A DNA stretch of 64,000 nt from Pseudomonas putida (GCF_002906855.1 NZ_MINI01000038.1:682001-746000), one strand, 5' to 3'; positions 1 to 9,976 are shown, numbered from the stretch's first letter. The notes: generated from the sequence alone by a model not told the origin. Numbers and translations: made by a program.

Positions 1-629
1 AAACCGAGCCCGAACCACAGCGACACCGTGCGCCGCTGTTCCCAGGAGAAGGGCGAGCCAAATACCCATTCGCTCAGATCCATGGACATGAACCACAGGG
101 CTACGGCAATTGGCATCACTACGAAGGGGTAGGGGATCAGGCGCAGCATCAGCAGCCCGGCAACCACTGTGGCGGCCTCCATCAGCAGCCAACCGCCCTG
201 CACGTAGGTGTAGTACTGGTGGTAGTCCGCTTGTGCATCATCCAGTGGCCACCAGCCCGTCAGGCGTTCGATGGCGAACACGACCAACGGCACGATGCTG
301 ACCGCGACGGCGGCCAGTACACCGGCGGCAACCGGTTGCTTGCGCTTTTGCAGGTTGAGGGCGAACGACGTGAGGAGGACGATATAAAGCGTGGCGACTG
401 CCAGTAAGGCGCCATCGCCAATACTCATCCAGGCTTTGGTGAGCAGCCAGCCCATCGCCCCCATGATAAGCAGTGCGCCGAAGTAGAAGGCGACATGGGC
501 AAGCTGGAAACTGCCACGGGTGGGCGGTTGCCGGCGCAGAAACGCCAGCAAGGCCTGATCCTGGCCTGGCTGGAGAATGCCGGCTTGAACGGCGCGCGCC
601 AGGTCCTTGGCGTCGATACGGTCCGTCAT
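1..629 (-). CDS. DUF2157-type membrane protein, 3' end outside window
   Basis: The gene reads leftward from an ATG at 629 and is still open at base 1, so the C-terminus is missing; about 209 residues are visible. The N-terminal 40 residues are soluble and begin MTDRIDAKDLARAVQAG. They are followed by several hydrophobic segments, including ones containing VAFYFGALLIMGAMGWLL and LLAVATLYIVLLTSFAL. A soluble leader followed by many membrane helices fits the DUF2157 family of unknown function. The gene lies 13 nt downstream of coq7 on the same strand and may be co-transcribed with it. The family assignment comes from overall pattern only. Confidence 0.75.
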   Translation of the reverse strand, partial: MTDRIDAKDLARAVQAGILQPGQDQALLAFLRRQPPTRGSFQLAHVAFYFGALLIMGAMGWLLTKAWMSIGDGALLAVATLYIVLLTSFALNLQKRKQPVAAGVLAAVAVSIVPLVVFAIERLTGWWPLDDAQADYHQYYTYVQGGWLLMEAATVVAGLLMLRLIPYPFVVMPIAVALWFMSMDLSEWVFGSPFSWEQRRTVSLWFGLG

Positions 630-642
630 GGGTGCGCCCTTG

Positions 643-1290
643 TCAGATGCGGTAGGTGCTTTTGGTCATGACCTTGGCCAGCAGGCTCATGCCGAAACGC
701 ACCGGCATCGGGAAGCGATAGCCGCCAGCTTCGAGTGCTGACTCGGCGTGCTGCTCTTCATCCATGCGCATCTGTTCGAGGATGGCGCGGGATTTCTCGT
801 CTTCCTGCGGCAGCTGTTCCAGGTGTTCGTCCAGGTGCTTGCACACCTGATGCTCGGTGGCGGCGACGAAACCAAGGCTGACTTTGTCGCTGACCAGGCC
901 GGCGAGGGCGCCGATGCCGAACGACATGCCGTAGAACAGTGGGTTGAGCACGCTCGGGTGGCTGCCCAGCTGGCGGATGCGCTGTTCGCACCAGGCCAGG
1001 TGGTCGATTTCTTCCTCGGCGGCATGCTCCATGGCCTTGCGCACTTGCGGCAGCTTGGCGGTCAGGGCCTGGCCCTGATACAGCGCCTGGGCGCAGACTT
1101 CGCCGGTGTGGTTGATACGCATGAGCCCGGCAATGTGGCGGGTCTGGTCGTCGTCCAGCTCAGCATCCGGTTGGATGATCGCCGGCGATGGGCGGGATGG
1201 TTGGCCGCTGAAGGGCAGCAAGGTGCGCATGGCGGTATCGGCCTGCAGCAACAAGCGGTCGAGCGGCGAGTAGTGACGTTCGGTGGCCAT
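643..1290 (-). CDS. coq7: 2-polyprenyl-3-methyl-6-methoxy-1,4-benzoquinone monooxygenase (Coq7)
   Basis: This is the di-iron hydroxylase of ubiquinone synthesis, which hydroxylates demethoxyubiquinol at C6 at the inner membrane face. The 215-residue protein has the Coq7 four-helix carboxylate pattern. E64 lies in [16 protein letters not shown]94 and H97 in [10 protein letters not shown]146 in ATEHQ, and E178/E179 with H181 in MDEEQHA. These give the two EXXH-type iron sites. Length is normal for the bacterial form. The start at 1290 is preceded by GGAGGTGCCCG on the coding strand, a good ribosome site. The gene leads the DUF2157 gene downstream. Confidence 0.95.
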   Translation of the reverse strand: MATERHYSPLDRLLLQADTAMRTLLPFSGQPSRPSPAIIQPDAELDDDQTRHIAGLMRINHTGEVCAQALYQGQALTAKLPQVRKAMEHAAEEEIDHLAWCEQRIRQLGSHPSVLNPLFYGMSFGIGALAGLVSDKVSLGFVAATEHQVCKHLDEHLEQLPQEDEKSRAILEQMRMDEEQHAESALEAGGYRFPMPVRFGMSLLAKVMTKSTYRI

Positions 1291-1356
1291 CGGGCACCTC
1301 CGCTTAAGTGATGCCCGACAGTTTACCTCAATCGCTTGGGAGGAGCTTGCCTTGGG

Positions 1357-1695
1357 TCAGCCCGGTGGCCAGTGCATCTGGCGCTGGCCAAGCACGTGCA
1401 TGTGGATGTGGTAGACGGTCTGGCCACCTTTCGGGTTGCAGTTCATGACCACGCGGAAGCCTTCTTCGCAACCTTGCTCGACCGCCAGGCGTTGTGCGGT
1501 GAACAGGATATGGCCGGCCAGGGCCTTGTCCTCTTCGGTCAGGTCGTTGAGGGTGCGGATGTGTTTCTTCGGGATGACCAGAAAATGTACCGGCGCCGCT
1601 GGGGCGATGTCCTTGAAGGCCAGGATCTGGTCATCTTCATAGATGATATCCGCCGGGATTTCCCGGTTGATGATTTTGAGGAATAGATCGTCCAC
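1357..1695 (-). CDS. HIT family purine nucleoside phosphoramidase (HinT-like)
   Basis: This 112-residue histidine-triad protein is expected to hydrolyse AMP-lysine or AMP-NH2 type phosphoramidates. The defining triad H96-I-H98-M-H100 is seen in VYHIHMHVLGQ near the C-terminus. The N-terminal DLFLKIINREIPADIIYEDD is typical of the HinT branch. The full length matches the family. The gene sits between coq7 and a short-chain dehydrogenase on the same strand, with gaps of about 60 nt. A specific physiological substrate cannot be read from the sequence. Confidence 0.92.
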   Translation of the reverse strand: MDDLFLKIINREIPADIIYEDDQILAFKDIAPAAPVHFLVIPKKHIRTLNDLTEEDKALAGHILFTAQRLAVEQGCEEGFRVVMNCNPKGGQTVYHIHMHVLGQRQMHWPPG

Positions 1696-1757
1696 AGCAC
1701 GTGCTCCATGGTGAGTGTCGGCCGAGTGTACTCAGCCGGGCGCCACTCGCCCAGAGG

Positions 1758-2540
1758 CTATTCCATGCCGACCGGGCAGTAACGGCGGTGGATGAAGCCG
1801 GCCAGCTTGCGCGTCAGCCAGCGCGGCAGCAGGCGCGGAGCGAAGGCCAGCCAGCGATTGCGGCGTACCGGCATGATCACTGCGCGATTTTTGGCCAGTG
1901 CGCGCACGGTATACAGCGCCACTTCTTCAGGGCTCAGGCAACGGGTGTTGCCTTCAAGCCTGGGGATGCGTCGGCGCGCCGAGCGTACCGGGCCGGGGCA
2001 GAGTACCGATACCTTGATGCCAGCGGGCTTGAGCTCTTCGCGCAGCGCTTCGCTGAAATTCATCACATAGGCCTTGCTGGCGGCATAGGTGGCCATGCCC
2101 GGCCCCGGGGCGACGGCGGCCAGGCCGGCGACGTTGAGGATCTGCCCGCCACCTTGCACCGCCATCAGGTTGCCAATGGCGTGGCACAGGCGGCTCAGGG
2201 CGAGGATGTTGACCTCCAGCAGGTCCTGCTCGTCGGCCCATTCGTGCGCCAGGAACGGGCCATAGGTGCGCTGGCCGGCGCAGTTGACCAACAGGTCGAT
2301 GCGTCGTTCGCCTTCTTCCAGTTCCAGCACGAAACCGGACAGCCGCAGGGGCTGGCTGAGGTCGCAGGCGCGCAGCAGCACTTCGACGCCGAAGCGTTGG
2401 GCCAGTTCGAGCGCTATCGGCTCCAGCGTTTCTCGATGGCGTGCCACCAGGATCAGGTTGCGCCCGCGCCGTGCCAGGGCTTCCGCCAGGGCCAGGCCCA
2501 GGCCGCTGGAAGCTCCGGTAATCATGGCGTAACGGGTCAT
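1758..2540 (-). CDS. SDR family NAD(P)-dependent oxidoreductase (catalytic Ser replaced by Gly)
   Basis: This 260-residue classical short-chain dehydrogenase resembles the DltE/YqjQ-like branch. The Rossmann glycine motif TGASSGLG is at residues 8-15, N87-C-A-G follows, and the Y152-AAS-K156 motif is intact. The residue 13 before the tyrosine, normally the catalytic serine, is G139 (context LNVAGLAA). Activity may therefore be altered. I chose the ATG at 2540 because AGGAG lies just upstream and the family starts at this Rossmann strand. A longer reading to 2624 would overlap the next gene. The basic C-terminus (RWLTRKLAGFIHRRY) may bind membrane. The substrate is unknown. Confidence 0.85.
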   Translation of the reverse strand: MTRYAMITGASSGLGLALAEALARRGRNLILVARHRETLEPIALELAQRFGVEVLLRACDLSQPLRLSGFVLELEEGERRIDLLVNCAGQRTYGPFLAHEWADEQDLLEVNILALSRLCHAIGNLMAVQGGGQILNVAGLAAVAPGPGMATYAASKAYVMNFSEALREELKPAGIKVSVLCPGPVRSARRRIPRLEGNTRCLSPEEVALYTVRALAKNRAVIMPVRRNRWLAFAPRLLPRWLTRKLAGFIHRRYCPVGME

Positions 2541-2607
2541 GCAAGGCTCCTGGGGGCTGAAGAGGGCGCCTAGTGTACAGCCTGGCCAGGCGAGTTGTTG
2601 CCTTTTG

Positions 2608-3564
2608 CTACAAGGCCTTGACACGCAAGGCTTGGATACGCTCCAGAGCGGTGCGGTACTCGCCGTGCAGGCGTTCGATCAGCATGGCGGCAGTGGGCAG
2701 GTCATGGATGTCGCCGACACCCTGGCCGGCGGACCAGACGGTTTTCCAGGCCTTGGCTTCATCGTCGATCGGCTTGAGCTTGCCTTGCTCGTGCCCGGAT
2801 TTAAGTGCGGCCATGTCATAGCCGGCCTGTTCCAGGCTGGGGCGCAGGAAGCTGGCGGGGATGCCGGACACGGCGGGGGTGTGAACGATGTCTGCGGCTT
2901 GGGCCACAAGCAGCATCTGCTTGTAGGCCGCTTGGGCATGGCTTTCGTGGGTGGCAATAAAACGTGTGCCCATGTAGGCCAGGTCGGCACCGAGCAGCTG
3001 CGCGGCGAGAATCTCATGGCCGTGGTTGATGCATCCGGCCAGCAGCAGGGTCTTGTCGAAGAACTGGCGGATCTCGGCTGCCAGGGCAAACGGGCTCCAG
3101 GTACCGGCATGGCCACCGGCGCCCGCTGCCACGGCGATCAGGCCATCGACGCCGGCTTCGGCGGCTTTCTCCGCGTGGCGCCGGGTGGTGACATCATGAA
3201 ACACCAGGCCGCCGTAGCCGTGCACCGCATCCACCACCTCCTTCACGGCGCCGAGGCTGGTGATGACAATGGGTACACGGTGCTCGACGCACAGTGCGAG
3301 ATCGGTCTGTAATCGCGGATTGGTCGGGTGGACGATCAGGTTCACAGCATAGGGCGCTGGCGCCAGCAACTGTGCCAATCCAGCCTCGATTTCTTCCAGC
3401 CAGGCTTTGAAGCCGGCGCTGTCACGCTGGTTCAGCGCCGGGAAGCTGCCGACCACGCCGCTGCCGCAGCAGGCCAACACCAGCTGGGGATTGGAGATCA
3501 GGAACATCGGCGCCGCCACCACAGGCAAGCGCAGGCGTTGTTCGAGCGAGGCGGGCAGGGACAT
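2608..3564 (-). CDS. Nitronate monooxygenase family flavoprotein
   Basis: This 318-residue TIM-barrel FMN enzyme is of the nitronate monooxygenase / 2-nitropropane dioxygenase family, which oxidises toxic alkyl nitronates such as propionate 3-nitronate. Visible family features are the N-terminal VVAAPMFLISNP, the GSGVVGSFPALNQR segment, the AGAGGHAGTWSPFAL stretch containing the probable catalytic histidine, and the FMN phosphate-binding region GADLAYMGTRFIATHES. Length is normal. It lies upstream of the SDR gene on the same strand with a 67-nt gap. The physiological substrate is inferred from the family only. Confidence 0.88.
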   Translation of the reverse strand: MSLPASLEQRLRLPVVAAPMFLISNPQLVLACCGSGVVGSFPALNQRDSAGFKAWLEEIEAGLAQLLAPAPYAVNLIVHPTNPRLQTDLALCVEHRVPIVITSLGAVKEVVDAVHGYGGLVFHDVTTRRHAEKAAEAGVDGLIAVAAGAGGHAGTWSPFALAAEIRQFFDKTLLLAGCINHGHEILAAQLLGADLAYMGTRFIATHESHAQAAYKQMLLVAQAADIVHTPAVSGIPASFLRPSLEQAGYDMAALKSGHEQGKLKPIDDEAKAWKTVWSAGQGVGDIHDLPTAAMLIERLHGEYRTALERIQALRVKAL

Positions 3565-3587
3565 GGGTAAGGCTCCATCGGGTTATG

Positions 3588-4013
3588 TCAGAACGGTTTG
3601 ACCACCACGAGAATCACGATGCCCAGCAGGAACAGCACAGGCACCTCGTTGAACCAGCGGTAGTACACGTGACTGCGGGTATTGCTGCCCGCTGCGAAGC
3701 GTTTGCGCTGGGCACCACAGATGTGATGGTAGCCGGTCAGCAGGATCACCAGGGTGAGCTTGGCATGCAGCCAGCCTTGGCTCAGCCAGCCTGGGGTTAG
3801 GTAGAGCATCCAGGCGCCGAACACGTAGGTGGCGATCATTGCCGGGTTCATGATGCCGCGGTACAGCTTGCGCTCCATGGTGACGAAGCGTTCCTGGCTG
3901 ATGCTGTCCTGGCTCTGGGCGTGGTAGACGAACAGCCTGGGCAGGTAGAACAGGCCGGCGAACCAGCAGACCACGCTGATGATATGCAGCGCTTTGATCC
4001 ATAGGTAAAGCAT
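3588..4013 (-). CDS. hemJ: Protoporphyrinogen oxidase HemJ
   Basis: This 141-residue integral membrane protein has about four transmembrane helices and matches the HemJ family. HemJ oxidises protoporphyrinogen IX to protoporphyrin IX in heme synthesis in bacteria lacking HemG or HemY. The N-terminal LWIKALHIISVVCWFAGLF with its conserved histidine, and the central YRGIMNPAMIATYVFG segment, are characteristic. It is the first gene of the leftward cluster and lies back-to-back with argC across a 142-nt divergent intergenic region that presumably holds both promoters. Confidence 0.9.
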   Translation of the reverse strand: MLYLWIKALHIISVVCWFAGLFYLPRLFVYHAQSQDSISQERFVTMERKLYRGIMNPAMIATYVFGAWMLYLTPGWLSQGWLHAKLTLVILLTGYHHICGAQRKRFAAGSNTRSHVYYRWFNEVPVLFLLGIVILVVVKPF

Positions 4014-4155
4014 GGAGGGAGTTCCTTCAGGTGATCACGGTCGTCAGATAGTAGAGCTCAAGCGCCCGAAGGGGCACCCCAAGAGTTGTTACAGACGCTT
4101 TGCGCCCCTATTATCGTGCGCTTTCCAGACGGCTCGTTGATAAGGGGCAAGCGTT

Positions 4156-5190
4156 ATGATCAAGGTCGGTATCGTCGGCGGCACGGGTTACACCGGCGTC
4201 GAACTTTTGCGTCTGCTGGCACAGCATCCACAGGCCGAAGTGGCGGTCATCACTTCGCGCTCCGAAGCGGGCGTGGCGGTCGCCGACATGTATCCGAACC
4301 TGCGCGGTCACTATGACGGCCTGGCTTTCAGCGTGCCGGACAGCAAGACTCTGGCCGCTTGCGACGTGGTGTTCTTCGCTACCCCGCACGGTGTCGCCCA
4401 CGCCCTGGCTGGCGAACTGCTGGCTGCCGGGACCAAGGTCATCGACCTGTCTGCAGACTTCCGGCTGCAGGACGCGACCGAATGGGGCAAATGGTATGGC
4501 CAGCCCCATGGCGCTCCAGAGCTGCTCAAGGACGCCGTGTACGGCCTGCCTGAAGTCAACCGTGAAAAGATCCGCCAGGCGCGCCTGATTGCGGTGCCGG
4601 GTTGCTACCCAACCGCCACCCAGCTGGGCTTCCTGCCGCTGCTGGAAGCCGGCCTGGCCGACCCTTCGCGCCTGATTGCCGACTGCAAGTCGGGCGTCAG
4701 CGGTGCTGGCCGTGGTGCAGCAGTCGGCTCGCTGTTCTGTGAGGCTGGCGAAAGCATGAAGGCCTACGCGGTCAAGGGGCACCGTCACCTGCCCGAGATC
4801 AGTCAGGGCCTGCGCCTGGCCGCTGGCCAGGACATCGGCCTGACCTTCGTGCCGCACCTGACCCCGATGATCCGTGGCATCCACGCCACCCTGTATGCGA
4901 CCGTCACCGACAAGTCGGTAGACCTGCAGGCGCTGTTCGAGAAGCGCTATGCCGATGAGCCGTTCGTCGACGTGATGCCGGCCGGCAGCCACCCGGAAAC
5001 TCGCAGCGTGCGCGGTGCCAACGTCTGCCGCATCGCCGTTCATCGCCCGCAGGGTGGTGACCTGGTGGTGGTGCTGTCGGTGATCGACAACCTGGTCAAG
5101 GGCGCGTCGGGCCAGGCAGTGCAGAACCTCAACATCTTGTTTGGTCTGGACGAGCGCATGGGCCTGTCACACGCCGGCCTGCTGCCGTAA
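4156..5190 (+). CDS. argC: N-acetyl-gamma-glutamyl-phosphate reductase
   Basis: ArgC reduces N-acetylglutamyl-5-phosphate to the semialdehyde with NADPH, the third step of arginine synthesis. The 344-residue protein begins with the dinucleotide-binding [17 protein letters not shown]. It has the catalytic cysteine C150 in [10 protein letters not shown], and the later GHRHLPEI histidine segment. Length is typical. It is monocistronic here: hemJ diverges upstream and a strong terminator follows immediately. Confidence 0.97.
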   Translation: MIKVGIVGGTGYTGVELLRLLAQHPQAEVAVITSRSEAGVAVADMYPNLRGHYDGLAFSVPDSKTLAACDVVFFATPHGVAHALAGELLAAGTKVIDLSADFRLQDATEWGKWYGQPHGAPELLKDAVYGLPEVNREKIRQARLIAVPGCYPTATQLGFLPLLEAGLADPSRLIADCKSGVSGAGRGAAVGSLFCEAGESMKAYAVKGHRHLPEISQGLRLAAGQDIGLTFVPHLTPMIRGIHATLYATVTDKSVDLQALFEKRYADEPFVDVMPAGSHPETRSVRGANVCRIAVHRPQGGDLVVVLSVIDNLVKGASGQAVQNLNILFGLDERMGLSHAGLLP

Positions 5191-5204
5191 GCGCTTGTTG
5201 ATGG

Positions 5205-5246
5205 AAAAGGCCCGCCATGGACGCGCCATGTGCGGGCCTTTTTGTT
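5205..5246 (+). terminator. Rho-independent terminator after argC
   Basis: The stem AAAGGCCCGC...GCGGGCCTTT, extended by inner CATGG/CCATG pairing, is followed by a T run. It begins 14 nt past the argC stop and separates argC from erpA. Confidence 0.9.
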
Positions 5247-5271
5247 TGTCGCGACTAAAGCCGCACAATTC

Positions 5272-5301
5272 TTGACCAATTTTCTCGGAGAAGCGGATAA
5301 T
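5272..5301 (+). promoter_or_regulatory. Sigma70-type promoter of erpA
   Basis: A -35 TTGACC (5272-5277) and -10 GATAAT (5296-5301) are separated by 18 nt. The -10 lies 46 nt before the erpA ATG at 5348. An upstream in-frame ATG at 5300 would therefore be inside the promoter, which supports the shorter erpA reading. Confidence 0.65.
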
Positions 5302-5347
5302 GCGCGTCATCGAGTTTTATGGCGGCTACTGCGCCGGGAGAATCAAC

Positions 5348-5698
5348 ATGAGCGTCGAAACCTTCACCCCTACGGCTTTGGAATTCACCCACGGCGCCGC
5401 GCAAAAGGTGAAGAACCTGGTTTCCGAGGAAGGCAATGACCGCCTGAAGCTGCGCGTGTTCGTCACCGGTGGCGGCTGCTCGGGCTTCCAGTACGGTTTC
5501 ACCTTCGATGAAGATGTGGCCGAAGATGACACCATTGTCGAGCGTGAAGGTGTTTCGCTGGTGGTCGACCCGATGAGCTACCAGTATCTGGCCGGTGCCG
5601 AAGTGGACTATCAGGAAGGCTTGGAAGGTTCTCGGTTCGTGATCAAGAACCCGAATGCCGCGACTACCTGCGGTTGTGGCTCCTCGTTCTCGATCTGA
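5348..5698 (+). CDS. erpA: Iron-sulfur cluster insertion protein ErpA
   Basis: This A-type carrier delivers Fe-S clusters to apo-proteins, IspG/IspH being the classical clients. The 116-residue protein has the three conserved cysteines C44 ([10 protein letters not shown]) and C108/C110 ([10 protein letters not shown]). The start at 5348 follows GGGAGA at good spacing and gives the usual family length. A start at 5300 would fall in the promoter. The gene has its own promoter and terminator. Many proteins in this window, including the formate dehydrogenase subunits, need Fe-S clusters. Confidence 0.97.
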   Translation: MSVETFTPTALEFTHGAAQKVKNLVSEEGNDRLKLRVFVTGGGCSGFQYGFTFDEDVAEDDTIVEREGVSLVVDPMSYQYLAGAEVDYQEGLEGSRFVIKNPNAATTCGCGSSFSI

Positions 5699-5712
5699 GG
5701 CCAGGCTGTATG

Positions 5713-5740
5713 AAAACGCCGCGCAATTGCGCGGCGTTTT
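5713..5740 (+). terminator. Bidirectional terminator between erpA and anmK
   Basis: A near-perfect palindrome (ACGCCGCGC-AATT-GCGCGGCGT) is flanked by A4 and T4, so it can end transcription from both erpA and the converging anmK. Confidence 0.88.
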
Positions 5741-5756
5741 GCATTCTGGCTTGGGA

Positions 5757-6851
<1,095 letters not shown>

Positions 6852-8270
6852 TCAGCGCTTGTTCGCTGCGAGCATGGTGGCCTTTTCCTGGTCCATGCGG
6901 GCGATCAGTGGTTGGCTCTGCTGCAGGAAGCGCTGACGTTCGTTCTTGGCGATCGGGTCAGCCATCGGCACCTTCTGGCTCAGCGGGTCGACGTGCACGC
7001 CGTTGACCTGAAACTCGTAGTGCAGGTGCGGGCCGGTCGACAGGCCGGTAGTGCCGATGTAGCCGATGATCTGGCCCTGCTTCACGTTGCTGCCGGTCTT
7101 GATGCCCTTGGCAAAGCCCTGCATGTGACCGTAAAGGGTCTTGTAGCTGTTGCCGTGGGCGATGATCACGGTGTTGCCGTAACCACCGCGGCGGCCAGCC
7201 AGTTCGATGCGACCATCACCGGCTGCCTTGATCGGCGTACCACGCGGGGCGGCGTAGTCCACGCCCTTGTGCGCGCGGATCTTGTTCAGGATGGGGTGCT
7301 TGCGGCCGGCGGAGAAGCGCGAGCTGATGCGGGCGAAGTCCACTGGGGTGCGGATGAACGCCTTGCGCAGGCTGTTGCCGTCGGCGGTGTAGTAGCTGGT
7401 GTTGCCCTGCTTGTTGGTATAGCGCACGGCGGTGTAGGTCTTGCCGCGGTTGGTGAAGCGTGCGGACAGGATGTTGCCGGTACCGACCACCTTGCCGTCC
7501 ATGACCTTCTGCTCGTAGACCACGTCAAACTCGTCGCCCGGGCGGATATCCTGGGCGAAATCGATGTCGTAGCCCAATACCTTGGCCATGTCCATGGTCA
7601 TGCTGTGGGACAGGCCGGCGCGCTGGGCCGAGGCCGACAACGAACTCTTGATCACGCCATGGGCGTAAGCGGTGCGGACCACAGGCTTGCTGATCTCGCG
7701 ATCAAAGGTGTAGCCCTTGGCGGTCTTGGTCAGGCGGATGGTTTCGAGGTTGCTGACTTTGCTGTGCAGGCTGGCCAGTTGGCCATCCTTGTCGAGTTCG
7801 AACTGCAGCACCTGGCCATGCTTCAGCTGGCTGAACTGCTTGGCTTGCTTGTTGCTGGCCAGCAGGTCGTGCACTGCATTGGCCGGCAGGCCGACCTTGG
7901 CGAACAGGGTAGACAGCGTGTCGCCGCGGGAAACGGTGACCTCGCGGTGGCCGGGCTCCTTGGCTTCAGGCTTTTTCTCGCTGGCAGGCGCTTCTTGTGC
8001 TGCCTGTTCGGTGTTGGTTTCGGCGCCGTCGATCTGGGCGAAGGGAGAACCCTGATCGCCTTGAGTCTGTACCAGCGGGGCGGCGTTGGACTCATCCTTC
8101 AGCTGCTCGGCCGGGCTTTCCAGCTCCAGGCTGAGGGTGGTCTTCTTGGCTTCGACTTCGCTGGAGGGAAATACCAGCAGTGCCAGGCTGAGCAGGGCGG
8201 CGATGCCGCTGGCGGCCAACAGATGGCTTTTCGGATAAAGCGGGGGCGCTTTAGGCGTTTCGTTGGTCAT
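6852..8270 (-). CDS. M23 family peptidoglycan DD-metalloendopeptidase
   Basis: The predicted envelope enzyme has 472 residues. A cytoplasmic leader (MTNETPKAPPLYPKSH) is followed by one membrane segment (LLAASGIAALLSLALLVF). An acidic linker comes next, then an OapA/LysM-like domain (VSRGDTLSTLFAKVGL), and the C-terminal lysostaphin-type M23 domain with HKGVDYAAP (H-x3-D zinc motif) and HLHYEF. This is the MepM/YebA architecture, which cleaves cross-links so the wall can expand. I chose the ATG at 8270. An upstream start (8354) would add a Ser/Phe-rich stretch with no family support. It is transcribed with anmK and divergent from tyrS. Confidence 0.88.
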   Translation of the reverse strand: MTNETPKAPPLYPKSHLLAASGIAALLSLALLVFPSSEVEAKKTTLSLELESPAEQLKDESNAAPLVQTQGDQGSPFAQIDGAETNTEQAAQEAPASEKKPEAKEPGHREVTVSRGDTLSTLFAKVGLPANAVHDLLASNKQAKQFSQLKHGQVLQFELDKDGQLASLHSKVSNLETIRLTKTAKGYTFDREISKPVVRTAYAHGVIKSSLSASAQRAGLSHSMTMDMAKVLGYDIDFAQDIRPGDEFDVVYEQKVMDGKVVGTGNILSARFTNRGKTYTAVRYTNKQGNTSYYTADGNSLRKAFIRTPVDFARISSRFSAGRKHPILNKIRAHKGVDYAAPRGTPIKAAGDGRIELAGRRGGYGNTVIIAHGNSYKTLYGHMQGFAKGIKTGSNVKQGQIIGYIGTTGLSTGPHLHYEFQVNGVHVDPLSQKVPMADPIAKNERQRFLQQSQPLIARMDQEKATMLAANKR

Positions 8271-8485
8271 AGGTAAGGTGACTTTGAAGAAAAATGAATA
8301 TGGAAAAGATGAATGACATGATGAAGATGAAATAACTGTATAAAATATAACCAAATCTACTTTCGCGCAAGGGCGCGTAGACGCCGTGACGCGTCGGTCG
8401 GGTCACATTTCATTTCGAAACTTGTAATTGACGGCCGATCTTGTATGGTTGGCTCCCTTTGAATCTGAGCCTTGCGGGTCTGTCT

Positions 8486-9685
8486 ATGAAGTCGGTTGAA
8501 GAGCAGCTGGCGCTTATCAAGCGCGGTGCGGAAGAGGTATTGGTCGAGTCGGAACTGGTCGAGAAGCTCAAGCGCGGCCAGCCTCTGCGTATCAAGGCAG
8601 GCTTCGACCCGACTGCGCCGGACCTGCATCTGGGGCACACGGTGCTGATCAACAAGCTGCGCCAGTTCCAGGAGCTGGGGCACCAGGTCATCTTCCTGAT
8701 CGGTGACTTCACCGGCATGATCGGTGACCCGAGCGGCAAGAGCGCCACGCGTCCGCCGCTGACCCGCGAGCAGGTGCTGGACAACGCCGAGACATATAAG
8801 CAGCAAGTGTTCAAGATTCTCGATCCGGCCAAGACCGAGGTTGCGTTCAACTCCACCTGGATGGACAAGCTGACGCCGGCCGACTTCATTCGCCTGGCAT
8901 CGCAGTACACCGTTGCGCGCATGCTCGAGCGTGACGACTTCGACAAGCGTTACACCACCAATCAGCCGATTGCGATCCACGAGTTCCTCTACCCGTTGGT
9001 GCAGGGCTACGATTCCGTGGCGCTGAAGGCTGATGTGGAGCTGGGTGGTACCGACCAGAAGTTCAACCTGCTGATGGGGCGCGAGTTGCAGCGTTCCTAT
9101 GGGCAGGAGGCACAGAACATCGTGACCATGCCATTGCTCGAAGGGCTTGATGGCGTGAAGAAGATGTCCAAGTCGCTGGGTAACTATGTTGGCATCCAGG
9201 AAGCGCCGGGTGTGATGTACAGCAAGCTGGTGTCGATCCCGGACACCCTGATGTGGCGTTACTTCGAACTCCTGAGCTTCCGCTCGATGGAAGAGATCGA
9301 TCAGTTCCGTGCCGACGTTGCCAACGGTGCGAATCCGCGTGATATCAAGATCAAGCTGGCCGAAGAGATCGTTGCGCGCTTCCATGGTGAAGAGGCTGCG
9401 GCCAATGCTCACCGTGCGGCGGGTAACCGCATGAAGGAAGGCGAACTGCCGGAGGATCTGCCAGAGATCGAAGTGGCTGCAGCTGAAGACTTGCCAATCG
9501 CTGCCGTGCTGAATCGTGCGGGCCTGGTGAAGAATTCGGCGCAGGCGCGTGACCTGCTCAGTGGTGGGGCGGTGAAGGTCGATGGTGCGGTGGTCGACAA
9601 GGATTTCATGTTTGCCCTCGGCGCGACTCATGTGTGCCAGGCGGGTAAGAAGTCGTTTGGCCGGGTTACCCTCAAGGCTGAGTGA
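8486..9685 (+). CDS. tyrS: Tyrosine--tRNA ligase
   Basis: This class I synthetase charges tRNA-Tyr. The 399-residue protein shows the HIGH-type motif HLGH (48-51), the KMSKS motif in [11 protein letters not shown], and a C-terminal S4 RNA-binding domain ([20 protein letters not shown]). The ATG at 8486 gives the standard pseudomonad N-terminus [14 protein letters not shown]. The upstream ATG at 8441 would add 15 unsupported residues. It is followed by a strong terminator. Its substrate tRNA-Tyr is encoded about 2.7 kb downstream. Confidence 0.97.
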   Translation: MKSVEEQLALIKRGAEEVLVESELVEKLKRGQPLRIKAGFDPTAPDLHLGHTVLINKLRQFQELGHQVIFLIGDFTGMIGDPSGKSATRPPLTREQVLDNAETYKQQVFKILDPAKTEVAFNSTWMDKLTPADFIRLASQYTVARMLERDDFDKRYTTNQPIAIHEFLYPLVQGYDSVALKADVELGGTDQKFNLLMGRELQRSYGQEAQNIVTMPLLEGLDGVKKMSKSLGNYVGIQEAPGVMYSKLVSIPDTLMWRYFELLSFRSMEEIDQFRADVANGANPRDIKIKLAEEIVARFHGEEAAANAHRAAGNRMKEGELPEDLPEIEVAAAEDLPIAAVLNRAGLVKNSAQARDLLSGGAVKVDGAVVDKDFMFALGATHVCQAGKKSFGRVTLKAE

Positions 9686-9710
9686 TCGCCTGGTGGTGTA
9701 GCTATATAGA

Positions 9711-9746
9711 AGCGGGGAGGCCGATAGGCCTCCCCGCTTTGCTTTT
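9711..9746 (+). terminator. Rho-independent terminator after tyrS
   Basis: The 12-bp stem AGCGGGGAGGCC/GGCCTCCCCGCT has a GATA loop and is followed by a T-rich tail. Confidence 0.92.
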
Positions 9747-9777
9747 CAGCGATGTTGAAGTTTCTTGAAATTAAAGG

Positions 9778-9805
9778 TTGACGCGCTTTCGAATCCCCTT
9801 ATAAT
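9778..9805 (+). promoter_or_regulatory. rRNA operon-type promoter
   Basis: TTGACG (9778-9783), a 16-nt spacer, and a perfect TATAAT (9800-9805) are followed by a GC-rich discriminator (GCGCCCC), as in stringently controlled stable-RNA promoters. The A/T-rich sequence just upstream resembles an UP element. No gene with this strength of promoter lies directly downstream, only a 5S rRNA tail. Confidence 0.8.
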
Positions 9806-9878
9806 GCGCCCCACTTCCAGCGACATCGGAACGACAAACTCCTTGGAATTCAATGAGTTAAGTAGTTGAGGTGATGTT
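9806..9878 (+). other. Presumed rRNA operon leader, truncated
   Basis: This 73-nt stretch runs from the rrn-type promoter to the 5S tail. It contains no ORF and is presumably the start of the pre-16S leader. No 16S, 23S or spacer tRNA sequence is present, so the operon interior is absent from this sequence. Confidence 0.55.
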
Positions 9879-9927
9879 GATGGTAGTGTGGGGTTTCCCC
9901 ATGTGAGAGTAGGTCATCGTCAAGATT
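9879..9927 (+). rRNA. rrf: 5S rRNA 3' fragment (about 49 nt)
   Basis: Bases from GATGGTAGTGTGGGG through GAGAGTAGGTCATCGTCAAG match the 3' part of Pseudomonas 5S rRNA from memory, including the GGGGTTTCCCC helix and the 3' strand of the terminal stem. The 5' ~70 nt of 5S are missing, as are 16S and 23S. The remnant is directly joined to an rrn-type leader, which indicates either a large deletion or a collapsed assembly repeat. Confidence 0.85.
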
Positions 9928-9935
9928 CATTTCGC

Positions 9936-9976
9936 AAAACCCCTATCTGCGCACGCAGGTAGGGGTTTTGTCTTTT
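9936..9976 (+). terminator. rRNA operon terminator
   Basis: The hairpin AAAACCCCTA...TAGGGGTTTT is followed by GTCTTTT and lies 9 nt after the 5S tail, as expected for the end of an rrn operon. Confidence 0.9.

Noticed and set aside
4111..5043. Long antisense frame over argC
   Set aside because: Composition and position show a shadow frame; argC is fully supported by motifs.
5300..5347. N-terminal extension of ErpA from ATG 5300
   Set aside because: The ATG lies at the -10 box of the likely promoter, and family members start at the equivalent of 5348.
8271..8354. N-terminal extension of the M23 peptidase
   Set aside because: The added residues are a Ser/Phe-rich run without homology, and the 8270 start gives a normal single-pass leader.
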